A stretch of DNA of 64,000 bases from Streptomyces lucensis JCM 4490 (GTDB lineage: Bacteria > Actinomycetota > Actinomycetes > Streptomycetales > Streptomycetaceae). Positions 9,078 to 18,864 of the stretch are shown piece after piece. The position numbers and the translations under genes are program-made. The DNA is taken from positions 364,239-428,238 of the forward strand of contig NZ_BMUE01000006.1 of the NCBI RefSeq assembly GCF_014650035.1, in the 5' to 3' direction. Position 1 is the stretch's first letter. Every line of letters starts with the position of its first letter. The notes under the pieces are model-generated. The model was not told the origin of the DNA, searched no databases, and was given only the letters and a program-made list of their open reading frames with translations.

Positions 9078-9830
9078 TCACCAGCCGGTGCTGTCGGTGC
9101 CGTCCTTGCCGTCCTTGCCGTCATAGCCGTCAGTGCCGTCAGCGTCGGCACCGGTCTCCTCGTCGTCCGGGGAGGCACCGTCCTCCAGCAGGCGTTCGGC
9201 GATGTCGTCGGACCAGTGCTGGGCCCAGACCCGCAGGGCGGCCAGCCGCGGCTCGTCCAGGCCGTACCGCAGGAACTCGCGGTCGGCGTAGAAGTCGGTG
9301 CCGGTGAGCCGGGACTGCAGGGTGGGCAGGTCGAAGGGGTCGTGGGCGTGCCGGCGGCCCAGTTCCTCCAGGCCGGGCAGGGAGAAGCGGGTGGCGGCCG
9401 CCTGCGCGTCGATGAGGTCGACGGCGGCGCCCCGGTCGTACAGGGCCCGGATCTTGGTGCCGACGGCGTCCTCCAGGGACAGGGCCGGGCCGTACTCGGT
9501 GAGTTCAGGCGGCTGCCAGAAGGCCTCCTTGTGCAGGGCGAGGACGCAGGGCTCGCCGGTCGGCGGGTCGGTGACGGTCAACTGCGCGGTGAGGACGCTG
9601 ACGGGGCCGGGACGCACCTGCCGGCCGCGCGCCTCCAGCGCCGCGCCGACGGCACCGGCGATCCGGTCCATGGCCTCGGAACTCTCCGTGGCGAAGTCGA
9701 GGTTGGCGTGCGGGCGCGGCGGCAGACCGTGCGCCTGGAGGGCGTATCCACCGGCGAGCACCAGCCCGTAGGGGCTGCCCGCCGTGACGACGTCCGCGAG
9801 GAGCCGCCGATGGGGTTCGGGGAGGTTCAC
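9078..9830 (-). CDS. AbiEii/MNT-like nucleotidyltransferase
   Basis: 250 residues from a GTG at 9830 (VNLPEPHRRLLADVV). The segment LVLAGGYALQAHG is the G-G nucleotidyltransferase motif of the AbiEii/AbiGii family, and HANLDFAT occupies the position of the catalytic D-x-D, here N-L-D. Later segments KIRALYDRGAAVDLIDA fit the family. Some family members nucleotidylate tRNA or act as toxins of type IV modules. No AbiEi-like antitoxin gene is next to it. The last 25 residues are a low-complexity Asp/Gly/Lys tail. The start is uncertain; the frame continues upstream to 9920. Confidence 0.75.
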   Translation of the reverse strand: MNLPEPHRRLLADVVTAGSPYGLVLAGGYALQAHGLPPRPHANLDFATESSEAMDRIAGAVGAALEARGRQVRPGPVSVLTAQLTVTDPPTGEPCVLALHKEAFWQPPELTEYGPALSLEDAVGTKIRALYDRGAAVDLIDAQAAATRFSLPGLEELGRRHAHDPFDLPTLQSRLTGTDFYADREFLRYGLDEPRLAALRVWAQHWSDDIAERLLEDGASPDDEETGADADGTDGYDGKDGKDGTDSTGW

Positions 9831-9978
9831 GGCATGCGTACTCTGCCAGATCCGGGGGGCGGCTCGCCGTCCGCGCCGCCGTGTTGGAGGAAATCCGCAC
9901 GCGCACGGCAACCTCTGCACCCGCGGCGGCCACTGATGGTCCGTGAGGAATGTTCAGCAGACCCCTAAGGACTCCTCC

Positions 9979-10380
9979 GTGGCAGCTCCCTCCCACCCCG
10001 GTCCCTCCGCAAGCGGCGCACCCTCGCCGTGTCCGCCGCCGTCGTGGCCGCGGGTGTCGGCGCCGCCGACCTGTACCATCAGACGCTGTCCGCCAAGGAC
10101 GGCTGGGCGTCCTCCGGCACGGGGACCACCGGCGGCACGAAGGCCGACTCCGCGCACACCTTCACCGCTCAGCGGCGACGGCACCGGCTCGGTCGCGGGC
10201 AGCGGCAACCTCGTCAACGGCACCGCGACGGACCTCGTGGCCGCCTACAACGCCGCGAGCTCCAAGAAGCTGAAGACGACGGTCAACTGGACGCCTTCCC
10301 TGACCGCCGGCCTGGAGAACTCCGCGGCGAACCTCCCGACGACGCTGGCGACGACGACAGGGGCGGGCGTCCTGAACTGA
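9979..10380 (+). pseudogene. Pectate lyase remnant (internal deletion and frameshifts)
   Basis: Frame pieces in order: VAAPSHP from GTG 9979; then, in another frame, a signal peptide (RKRRTLAVSAAVVAAGVGAA) and the mature start KDGWASSGTGTTGGTKADSA; then, back in the first frame from about 10170, GDGTGSVAGSGNLVNGTATD to the stop at 10380. The first and last parts match, from memory, the two ends of secreted Streptomyces pectate lyases (PL1). The roughly 200-residue beta-helix with the catalytic residues is missing. No activity is expected. Confidence 0.75.
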
Positions 10381-10411
10381 CACCCCTACCGATCACGATG
10401 GTGCCCGCGGG

Positions 10412-11328
10412 TCAGGCTTCGCCCTGATCCGCGGTGGCCCTCGTGTCCTCGGTGAAGAGGTCGTCGACGCTCTCCACGTGGGGTGTCCGGTCCAGCCAAC
10501 GGTTGAGGAGATCGAGATCGGTGCAGTGGGCGATGCGGTCCCGGGCTGCGTCGGTTACGGAAATACCCCGTGCTTCGAGAAAGCGAAGAATGGCCTTGGC
10601 CTCGCCCCTGGCCTCCCCTTCGGCTTGGCCTTCCAGGTAGGTCTCCTCCAGCAAGGTGCCCCGACCGGGGAAGAAGTTGGTGAAACTCATCAGCTTTCTC
10701 CATGTCTGTCGGGCCGGAGTGTCTCCCAGGCCGATCTCCAGCAGGCCGCTGAAGTACATGGCGGTCTGCGGGTCTGTCTCCCGCAGGGCGCCGAGCAGGG
10801 CCTCCAGTATCGCTGGGACCTCCGGATTCCTGCTATGCGTGATGGCGGAGAACGTCGCCATCGCCAGGCCCCGGGCAGCCGTTCGCCGGTCGGTGATCAT
10901 CGGTACGTTGTCCGGGCTCAGGACCAGGGGATGGGTGCTGTGAGTGGTCCAGCCTCGCACCTCACAGATGAATGGTCCGGTCGCCCACAGCGCCGTACCC
11001 CGATCGGTGCAGGTGACGAGGAGTAGCACCGGGAGGCGGAACTTCTCGTGCAGATAGGCCACGTAGTACGACCAGCTCGTCGCCTTGCGGTTGTCGCGCC
11101 GGCCCTGCGTCTCGATGGCGAGAAGGAAGGCATCCCCATCGGACGGTTCGACACGCAGGACGGTGCCACACGCCGTTCCAGAGGCTGAATCTCCGTCACG
11201 TCGGCGCTGAGTACCGACACCGATGCCTTGGCGGACATCGGGACTCCGAGGAGGTCGAAGACGGGGGTGAGCAGCTCCGGCCTGTCCTGGAATATCCGGT
11301 GAGATGCCTCGTGGGTGGATGTGACCAT
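10412..11328 (-). pseudogene. PD-(D/E)XK nuclease-like (Rpn/transposase-associated) gene with 1-bp frameshift
   Basis: The N-terminal part from ATG 11328 (MVTSTHEASHRIFQDRPELL) reads to LERRV near 11165. The frame then shifts by one base and continues as TVLRVEPSDGDAFLLAIETQ down to 10412. Restoring one base joins them into a protein of about 305 residues, typical of a family abundant in Streptomyces, with nuclease-like core V-E...IETQGRRD. The C-terminal part has an EGQAEGEARGEAKAI helix as in RpnA-like proteins. It is either a true pseudogene or a sequencing error at about 11162-11167. The gene lies between metG and the pectate lyase remnant. Confidence 0.75.
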
Positions 11329-11440
11329 GTGGTCAACGTAGAGGGATCTAGAGCCGGGGCGTGGCGCGAACGAAATGATTCACTCGTTCGGGTATGGGAG
11401 AAACGTTCACGCCTTCTCGGCTGGTGCCCGCATACGCGCA

Positions 11441-11471
11441 GGGACCTGGAAACGTCGTGTTTCCGGGTCCC
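11441..11471. terminator. Hairpin terminator downstream of metG
   Basis: GGGACCTGGAAAC and GTTTCCGGGTCCC pair over 13 bp with one G-T wobble around GTCGT. It lies 33 bp beyond the metG stop on the minus strand. Confidence 0.75.
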
Positions 11472-11503
11472 TGTCGTTCCGTCGGCGGGTTACGCGGTCG
11501 GTG

Positions 11504-13219
<1,716 letters not shown>

Positions 13220-13277
13220 TGGCGGCTGCTCCCAGGTCGCTGAGTGTACGAACCTTGAAATCGTAGCCGACATGTGT

Positions 13278-13321
13278 ATGCCGTCCGCCTCCCGTTTTGC
13301 GGGGTGAGAAGCGGACGGCAT
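13278..13321. terminator. Hairpin between the VWA-protein gene and metG
   Basis: ATGCCGTCCGC and GCGGACGGCAT are perfect 11-bp arms around a 22-nt loop that contains a further CCCG/CGGG mini-stem. It lies just downstream of the VWA-protein gene (stop at 13361, minus strand) and overlaps the metG leader, so it may end readthrough into metG. Confidence 0.7.
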
Positions 13322-13360
13322 CCGGCGGAGCGGGCGGTTCCGTAAGGCGCTTACGCCCTG

Positions 13361-15187
13361 TTACGGGCGCCAGACGGCCAGTACGCCCTCGTACAGCTCC
13401 GTGTCCGTCAGCTCGCGGGGGGTGGGGCCCGCGTGGAAGAAGGACGTGTTGCCGGTCTTCAGTCTGCGGAGGTAGTCGAAGGCCTTGTTGTCGTGCTCGC
13501 CGAAGGCGACGAAGGAGAAGAAGACCTCGGGGTGGTTCTTCGCGGCCTCGGTGAGGGACTGGGTCGCGGGGGTCTTGGCGTCGGGGGCGCCGTCCGTCTG
13601 GAAGATCACCAGGGTGGGGGCGCCGGCTCCGTCATTCTTCTGCCGGTGGTCGAGGACGGCTTCCACGGCGGCGTGGTAGCTGGTCCGGCCCATGCGGCCG
13701 AGGCCGGCGTGGACGTCGTCGATCTTCGTCTCGTGGTCCGGGGCGAGGATGAGGTCGGTGGTGCCGTCGACCTCCGTGGAGAAGAAGACGACGTGCACCG
13801 TGGCCTGCGGGTCCAGGTGGGCGGCGAGGGCGAGGGCCTGGTCGGCGAGGGCCTGGGCGGAGCCGTCCTTGTAGTACGGGCGCATGCTCGCGGAACGGTC
13901 CAGCACGAGGTAGAGCTTCGCCCGGGTGCCGGTGAGGTCCGTCTTCTTGAGGGTGGCCGTGGCGGCCTTGTAGGCGGTGGCGAGGGAGGGAGTGCGGGAC
14001 TTGACCTTGGTGAGGGGGGTGGCCGGCTTCGGGTTGTCGTCGGTGGCGCCGATGGGCGCCGACTCGGCCTTCGCCTCGGTTTTGCCTTCGGCGTCCGCCG
14101 GTTCCGTGGTCTCCTCGACCGCGTCCGGCTCCGCCGCCGGCTGGGCCTTCGCCCCGGCTTCGCCTTCGGCGTCCGGGTTCCCACCGGCACCACCCGTGCC
14201 GGTCTCGTGGTCGGGTGCGGGTGGCCCCTGAGGGGCCTCCTCGCCGTCGGCGGCCGCCGGCTCGGTGGTCTCCTCGACCGAGGTCTCCTCCGGCTCCGCC
14301 GCCGTCTCGGCCTGCTCCTCCGCCTTCGGAGCGGCCTCGCCCTCGGGCTCCCCGGGCTTCTCCCCGGTGGCGGGGGCCTCCGGGCTCGTATCAGCCGTCG
14401 TCGTCGCCTCGGGCGCGGTCTGCGCCTCGGGCGCCGCTTCCCCCTCGGCCGCGGTCGCCGCTTCGGCCTCCGCTTCCGCCGTCGGGACCTCGGCCTCCGC
14501 TGCCGCCTGGTCCTCGGTCTCCGCGTCGGCTTCCGCAGCAGCCGCCGTCTCGGCCTCGGGCGCCGTCTCCGGCTTCGTCGCCGTCTCGGCTGCGGGTGCC
14601 GTCTGGGCCTCGGGGGCGGCCTCGGCCTCGGCCTCGGGTGCCGTCTCGGCTTCGGGCGCCGACTCCGGCTTCGTCGCCGTCTCGGCTTCGGGTGCCGTCT
14701 GGGCCTCCGGGGCGGCCTCGGCCTCAGGTGCCGATTCGGCCTCCGGGGCGGCCTCCGCTTCGGCTTCCGGCTTCGCCGCGGGCGCCGCTTCCGGCTCCGC
14801 GAGCCGGTTCGGGTCCGTCGGGTGCGGGACGCGGACGCTGTCGAAGGCCGCTGTCACCAGGTCGTGTTCGTCGGGGGCCGCCTGACGGGGCTCCGGGATC
14901 TCGGCGACCTCGGGGATGCGGGGCTCGGCCGACTGCTGGGGGACCGCCGCGGTGGGGGCGGGGCACTCCGTGGGCACCGTGGGTTCCGGGCTCGGGGTGT
15001 CCCCGGTGCGGGGCTCGGCAAGAGTGATCTCCGGGATCGGCGTCTCGTCGGCCGGGGGTGCCGGTTCAGTGGTCCGGGGCTCCGGGGTGGAGGGCTGCGT
15101 GGGAAGTCGGTCCGCACCCTCCGCCTCGGTGGCTCGTGACTTGCGTGAGCGGCCGAATGCGTTCCGCAGGAGAGTGAGAATGCCCAT
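13361..15187 (-). CDS. VWA-domain protein with long Ala/Glu/Pro-rich region (TerF-like)
   Basis: 608 residues from ATG 15187 (GAAGGG 7 nt upstream). The N terminus MGILTLLRNAFGRSRKSR is basic and amphipathic. Residues about 25-390 are an acidic, degenerate repeat of the type EAETAPEAEAAPEAQTAPEA, probably a disordered stalk. The C-terminal VWA domain starts KLYLVLDRSASMRPYY, with MIDAS motif DRSAS, a T in GRTSYHAAVEAVL and D in FQTDGAP. This VWA type accompanies TerD-like stress proteins in Streptomyces. No other ter genes are close. It is predicted to be cytoplasmic, since no signal peptide is present. Confidence 0.85.
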   Translation of the reverse strand: MGILTLLRNAFGRSRKSRATEAEGADRLPTQPSTPEPRTTEPAPPADETPIPEITLAEPRTGDTPSPEPTVPTECPAPTAAVPQQSAEPRIPEVAEIPEPRQAAPDEHDLVTAAFDSVRVPHPTDPNRLAEPEAAPAAKPEAEAEAAPEAESAPEAEAAPEAQTAPEAETATKPESAPEAETAPEAEAEAAPEAQTAPAAETATKPETAPEAETAAAAEADAETEDQAAAEAEVPTAEAEAEAATAAEGEAAPEAQTAPEATTTADTSPEAPATGEKPGEPEGEAAPKAEEQAETAAEPEETSVEETTEPAAADGEEAPQGPPAPDHETGTGGAGGNPDAEGEAGAKAQPAAEPDAVEETTEPADAEGKTEAKAESAPIGATDDNPKPATPLTKVKSRTPSLATAYKAATATLKKTDLTGTRAKLYLVLDRSASMRPYYKDGSAQALADQALALAAHLDPQATVHVVFFSTEVDGTTDLILAPDHETKIDDVHAGLGRMGRTSYHAAVEAVLDHRQKNDGAGAPTLVIFQTDGAPDAKTPATQSLTEAAKNHPEVFFSFVAFGEHDNKAFDYLRRLKTGNTSFFHAGPTPRELTDTELYEGVLAVWRP

Positions 15188-15313
15188 TTCGCAACCCTTC
15201 GCGTGAGTTGGTGCCCGTCGATCGCTGGCCAGGACGGACACGTAAGGTTAGCGAAGCGGTCCGGGAGGGGACGCGATCGACCGCGCCGCCGGTCCACGGC
15301 TCCCCGTTGCGGC

Positions 15314-16270
15314 TCATCGTCGCTGGTGAAGGGTGAGGTTGACCAGTAGGGCGCGATGATCGGTGCCGGTTACACGCAGGAAGCGGGCGTCGGTCGCCGC
15401 GAAGTCCCGGGAGACCAGGACGTGGTCGATCTGGACGCCGATGACGGAGGCGGTGCGCGCCGGCCAGCTGGGCGCGCGGTCGGCGCCCGCGAGGCGGGCC
15501 GCGTCGAAGAGGCCGGTGTCCAGGATGTGGCGGAAGGACGCGTGGTCCTGGGAGGCGTTGAAGTCGCCCGCGAGGATGGTCGGGGTGTCCGCGCCGCCGG
15601 CGGCGAAGGCACGCAGTCGCCCCAGTTCGCGGCGCCACGGACCGACCCGGTCCGGCAGCGGGGGCGTCGGGTGGGCGAGCTGGAGGCGTACGGAGTGTCC
15701 GCGCACGTCGGCGACGGCGCCGGGCATGCCCATGGTGCCGGGGACGCCCGCGGTCGGCCGCAGCGGGAAGCGGCTGAGGATCAGGGAGCCGTGGGAGCCG
15801 GCCTCGCGCGCCGCCCGCCGGTAGGGGTAGGCGTCGGTGAGGCCGCCCTGCAAAGTGGCCCGGCAGGCGTACGGGCACTCCTGGACGAAGACCACGTCCG
15901 GGCGCCGGTCGCGGACGAGCGGCACCAGGGCGGGGGTGCCGTGCCCGAAGCCGACGTTCGCGGTGAGCACGCGCAGGGCGGCGAGGGGCCGGCCGGCGGG
16001 CTCGGCGGACCTGCCGTACGGCTCCAGGTACCAGGCGAGCAGGCCGAGGACCGCGACGCCCCACACCAGCCCCGCCCACCAGCGGGCGAGCAGCGCGCAG
16101 AGCAGGGCGAAGCCGGTGGGCAGGAGCAGCCAGGGCAGGAAGGCGAGGAGCTGGGGCACGGGCGTGAAGCCGTCGGTGTCGGCCACCCGGCAGCCGACGA
16201 CCACGCTCACACCTGTCAGTGTCACTCCGGCACACCAGGCGCCGAGCCTGAGTCCACGGCGTCGGGTCAC
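15314..16270 (-). CDS. Membrane-anchored endonuclease/exonuclease/phosphatase family protein
   Basis: 318 residues. Three N-terminal hydrophobic helices (about 8-30, 38-62, 66-85) place the catalytic domain outside the membrane. The EEP domain starts LRVLTANVGFG; metal and catalytic residues are visible in VVFVQE, LAGDFNAS, QIDHVLVS and GTDHRALL. In this family the domain hydrolyses phosphodiesters of nucleic acid or lipid headgroups; the substrate is unknown. It is the only gene between the VWA gene and the hydrolase gene and reads in the same direction as both. Confidence 0.88.
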   Translation of the reverse strand: MTRRRGLRLGAWCAGVTLTGVSVVVGCRVADTDGFTPVPQLLAFLPWLLLPTGFALLCALLARWWAGLVWGVAVLGLLAWYLEPYGRSAEPAGRPLAALRVLTANVGFGHGTPALVPLVRDRRPDVVFVQECPYACRATLQGGLTDAYPYRRAAREAGSHGSLILSRFPLRPTAGVPGTMGMPGAVADVRGHSVRLQLAHPTPPLPDRVGPWRRELGRLRAFAAGGADTPTILAGDFNASQDHASFRHILDTGLFDAARLAGADRAPSWPARTASVIGVQIDHVLVSRDFAATDARFLRVTGTDHRALLVNLTLHQRR

Positions 16271-16286
16271 GATCGCGAGCCTACGA

Positions 16287-17078
16287 TCACCCGTCCAGCC
16301 GCGCCAGGAAGCCGGCCAGCGCCCGGTTGAACTCCTCCGGCCGCTCCAGGTTCGGCAGATGGGCCGCGCCCTCGACGACGTGCAGCGACGAGTCGGGCAG
16401 GGCCGCGTGCATCGCCTCGGCGTCGGACACGGGCGTGTAGGTGTCGTCGGCGCCGACCACGACCAGCGCGGGCACCCGCACCCGGGTCAGCAGGGCGCGG
16501 TAGTCGGGGCGTTCGGCACGGCCGCGCAGGGCCGCCGCCGCGCCCTCGGGCGGGGTGGCCGTCATCATGCGGTGGACGTGGGCCCTGACGTCGGGATCCG
16601 CGTACGGGGCGACCATCTTCTCCAGCACCTCGTCGGCGTAGCCCCGCATGCCCTCGGCGAGCAGCCGGTCGGCCATGGCGGTGCGGCCCACCCTGCCCTC
16701 CGGTGTCTCCGGGTCCGGGAAGGTGTCGGCGAGGACCAGGCCCCGGACCCGGTCGCCGAAGCGGGCGCAGCACTCCATGGCGATCTGGCCGCCCATGGAG
16801 AGGCCGGCGAGGACGAAGCCGTCCACCCCCAGGTGGTCGAGCAGCTCGGCGATGTCCTCGGCGTGGCGGGAGAGCGGGACCGTGCCGGGTGTCACGGGGG
16901 AGGCGCCGTACCCGCGCAGGTCGGGGGCGATCACCCGGCGGCCGGCGGAGAACTCCGTCAGCTGCGGGTGCCACATCGTGCGGTCGAAGGGGTGGCCGTG
17001 GACGAGGACGAGGGGTACCCGGCCGTAAGTGGCGGGAGTCCCGGGGCCTTTGTCCTCATATGCGAGGAAGGGGGGCAT
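16287..17078 (-). CDS. Alpha/beta hydrolase
   Basis: 263 residues. The oxyanion segment is LVLVHGHPFDRTMW, the nucleophile elbow GLSMGG (Ser near residue 94), the acid D in VVVGADDTYTP and the His in EGAAHLPNLERPEEF. The layout matches the 3-oxoadipate enol-lactonase/epoxide-hydrolase-like esterases. It is divergent from a MocR regulator with two direct repeats in the gap, so it is probably the regulator's target. The substrate is unknown. The start is ATG at 17078. Confidence 0.9.
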   Translation of the reverse strand: MPPFLAYEDKGPGTPATYGRVPLVLVHGHPFDRTMWHPQLTEFSAGRRVIAPDLRGYGASPVTPGTVPLSRHAEDIAELLDHLGVDGFVLAGLSMGGQIAMECCARFGDRVRGLVLADTFPDPETPEGRVGRTAMADRLLAEGMRGYADEVLEKMVAPYADPDVRAHVHRMMTATPPEGAAAALRGRAERPDYRALLTRVRVPALVVVGADDTYTPVSDAEAMHAALPDSSLHVVEGAAHLPNLERPEEFNRALAGFLARLDG

Positions 17079-17105
17079 GTCAGTGACCCTAGGCGCCCCA
17101 ATTCA

Positions 17106-17139
17106 TCGGTGCAATAAGATCTTTGCCCTCGGTGCAATA
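17106..17139 (+). promoter_or_regulatory. Direct-repeat operator in the hydrolase/MocR intergenic region
   Basis: TCGGTGCAATA occurs at 17106-17116 and again at 17129-17139, 23 bp apart, i.e. about two helical turns on the same face. MocR regulators often bind such same-facing direct repeats. Its position between divergent starts (17078 and 17167) fits control of both genes. Confidence 0.6.
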
Positions 17140-17166
17140 GAGGTGCCGGCGCGGACGGGGGGACGA

Positions 17167-18507
17167 GTGGACGACTACCGGCGCATCGCCGACCGGATCG
17201 CCGACGACATCACCGGGGGGCGGCTGCGTCCCGGGCAACAGCTGCCACCGCAGCGGGCGTTCGCCCGGCGGTACGGGATCGCTCCCTCGACGGCCGGCCG
17301 GGTGTACGCCGAACTCGTGCGCCGGGGGCTGGTGGTGGGCGAGGTCGGGCGCGGCACGTTCGTGCGGGCCACCGAGCCGGACGGGCAGCCGGGGCGCGCC
17401 CTGGCCGAGACCGCCGGTGCGGCCTCCGTGAACCTGGAGCTCAACTACCCCAGCACGGCTGGGCAGTCGGAGCTGCTGGCGCCGGCCCTCGCGCCGCTGC
17501 TGCGGCCGGACGCCCTCGCGCAGGCGTTGCGGCCGGCCGCGGCCGCGGGCACCCCGGCCGCCCGTGAGGCGGTGGCCTCCCTGCTGGCCCAGGGCGGCCT
17601 GCGCTCCTGCGCCTCCCGGATCCTGTTCACGGGCAACGCCCGGCAGGCGATCGCCGCGACGCTCGCCTCCCTGGTGCGGCCCGGTGGCCGGGTGGGCGTG
17701 GAACCGCTGACGTATCCGCTGGTCAAGGAGATCGCGTCCCGTCTGGGCATCGTTCTGGTCCCGCTCGCGGCGGACGCGCAGGGCCCGCTGCCCGAGGGTG
17801 TCGCCGCCGCCCACCGCAGTGCGCCGCTGTCCGCCCTCTACCTCCAGCCCACTCTGCACAACCCGACCTCCCGGACGGTGGGCGCCGGACGGCTGGAGGA
17901 ACTGGCCGGCGTCGTCCACAGGCTGGGGACACCGGTGGTCGAGGACCGGATCTGGTCGTTCCTGCACCCGGGCGGCACGCCGCCGCTCGCCGCGCTCGCC
18001 CCCGGGCTCGTCCACCTCGTGGACGGGCTGTCCAAGCGGGTGGCGCCGGGGCTTACGGCCGGGTTCACCGTCGTCCCGGAAGGGCGTACCGAGGCGGTGG
18101 CGCGGGCCATCCGGTCCGGCGGGTGGAGCGCGGGCTCCTTCGCTCTGGAGGCGGCCGTCCGGTGGATCGCGGACGGGACCGTGGACCGGCTGGTGGCGGC
18201 CAAGCGCCAGGACGCACGGCGTCGGCAGCGGCTGGTCGCCGAGGCGCTGGCCGGGTTCACCGTACGGTCCGACCCGGCGGCCTACTTCGCCTGGTGGGAG
18301 CTGCCCGCGCCGTGGCGGGGGGACACCTTCACGGCCGCCGCGCGTGCGCACGGGATCGCGGTCACACCGGGTACGGCCTTCTCGGTGGACCCCAGCCGGA
18401 CGCCGGACGCGGTCAGACTCGGACTCGCGTCGGCTCCCGAGCCCGACCTGGCGCGTGCGCTGGCGACCCTCGCCGGGCTCGCGCGGGGCGGGCCGGGGAT
18501 GACGTAG
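17167..18507 (+). CDS. MocR-family (GntR-aminotransferase fusion) regulator
   Basis: 446 residues from GTG 17167, preceded by a G-rich site (GGGGGG). The N-terminal GntR winged helix (about 1-70: DDYRRIADRIADDITGGRL then STAGRVYAELVRRGL) is fused to a fold-type I aminotransferase-like domain. The PLP-lysine region is LVHLVDGLSKRVAPGLTAGF, and the domain ends with the R-L-G-L-A strand. MocR proteins sense vitamin B6 or amino compounds and usually act on a neighbour, here the divergent hydrolase. A longer frame starting at 17029 has no clear ribosome-binding site. Confidence 0.92.
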   Translation: MDDYRRIADRIADDITGGRLRPGQQLPPQRAFARRYGIAPSTAGRVYAELVRRGLVVGEVGRGTFVRATEPDGQPGRALAETAGAASVNLELNYPSTAGQSELLAPALAPLLRPDALAQALRPAAAAGTPAAREAVASLLAQGGLRSCASRILFTGNARQAIAATLASLVRPGGRVGVEPLTYPLVKEIASRLGIVLVPLAADAQGPLPEGVAAAHRSAPLSALYLQPTLHNPTSRTVGAGRLEELAGVVHRLGTPVVEDRIWSFLHPGGTPPLAALAPGLVHLVDGLSKRVAPGLTAGFTVVPEGRTEAVARAIRSGGWSAGSFALEAAVRWIADGTVDRLVAAKRQDARRRQRLVAEALAGFTVRSDPAAYFAWWELPAPWRGDTFTAAARAHGIAVTPGTAFSVDPSRTPDAVRLGLASAPEPDLARALATLAGLARGGPGMT

Positions 18508-18864
18508 CGGCCGCCGGGGAGCTGGGCTCGCATCGGTGGGGGGCGCGTAGTCAGGTTGGCGGCGGGGCGTGGCCGTGCGGTGCTTGCCGGTTCGCGGAGG
18601 TGGAGGGGGCGGTGCCTGCCGGTTCGGGGGGTGTGGCCGTGCGGTGTGGCCGTGTGGTGCCTGCCGGTTCAGGGGGCGTGGAGGCGGTGCCCGCCGGTTC
18701 GGGGTGTGGGGTGACCGGCCGGCGAGGCTGCTCGCAGGTCCGCCTCAGGGCGCGCGGGGCGCGCGGCGGGGCGCGGCGGGGCGGGGACGGTACCGGACTG
18801 GACTGCGGGCCGGGGCGCTGTCAGGGGCGCCGTAGGGGCCCCGTGGGAAGGTGTCCGGCCGGTG
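18508..18864. repeat. Gene-free G-rich stretch with four GTGCYYGCCGGTTC repeats
   Basis: No credible gene is seen in these 357 bp. GTGCTTGCCGGTTCG or a close variant occurs at 18580-18594, 18612-18626, 18657-18671 and 18687-18701, with GGCCGTGCGGTG units between them. All copies face the same way. Codon-like frames here are repetitive and lack start signals. Confidence 0.65.

Noticed and set aside
13433..15139. 568-codon plus-strand frame rich in Arg/Gly/Leu over the VWA gene
   Set aside because: Complement of the GAG/GCC-rich coding repeat; composition reflects the opposite strand and there is no ribosome-binding site.
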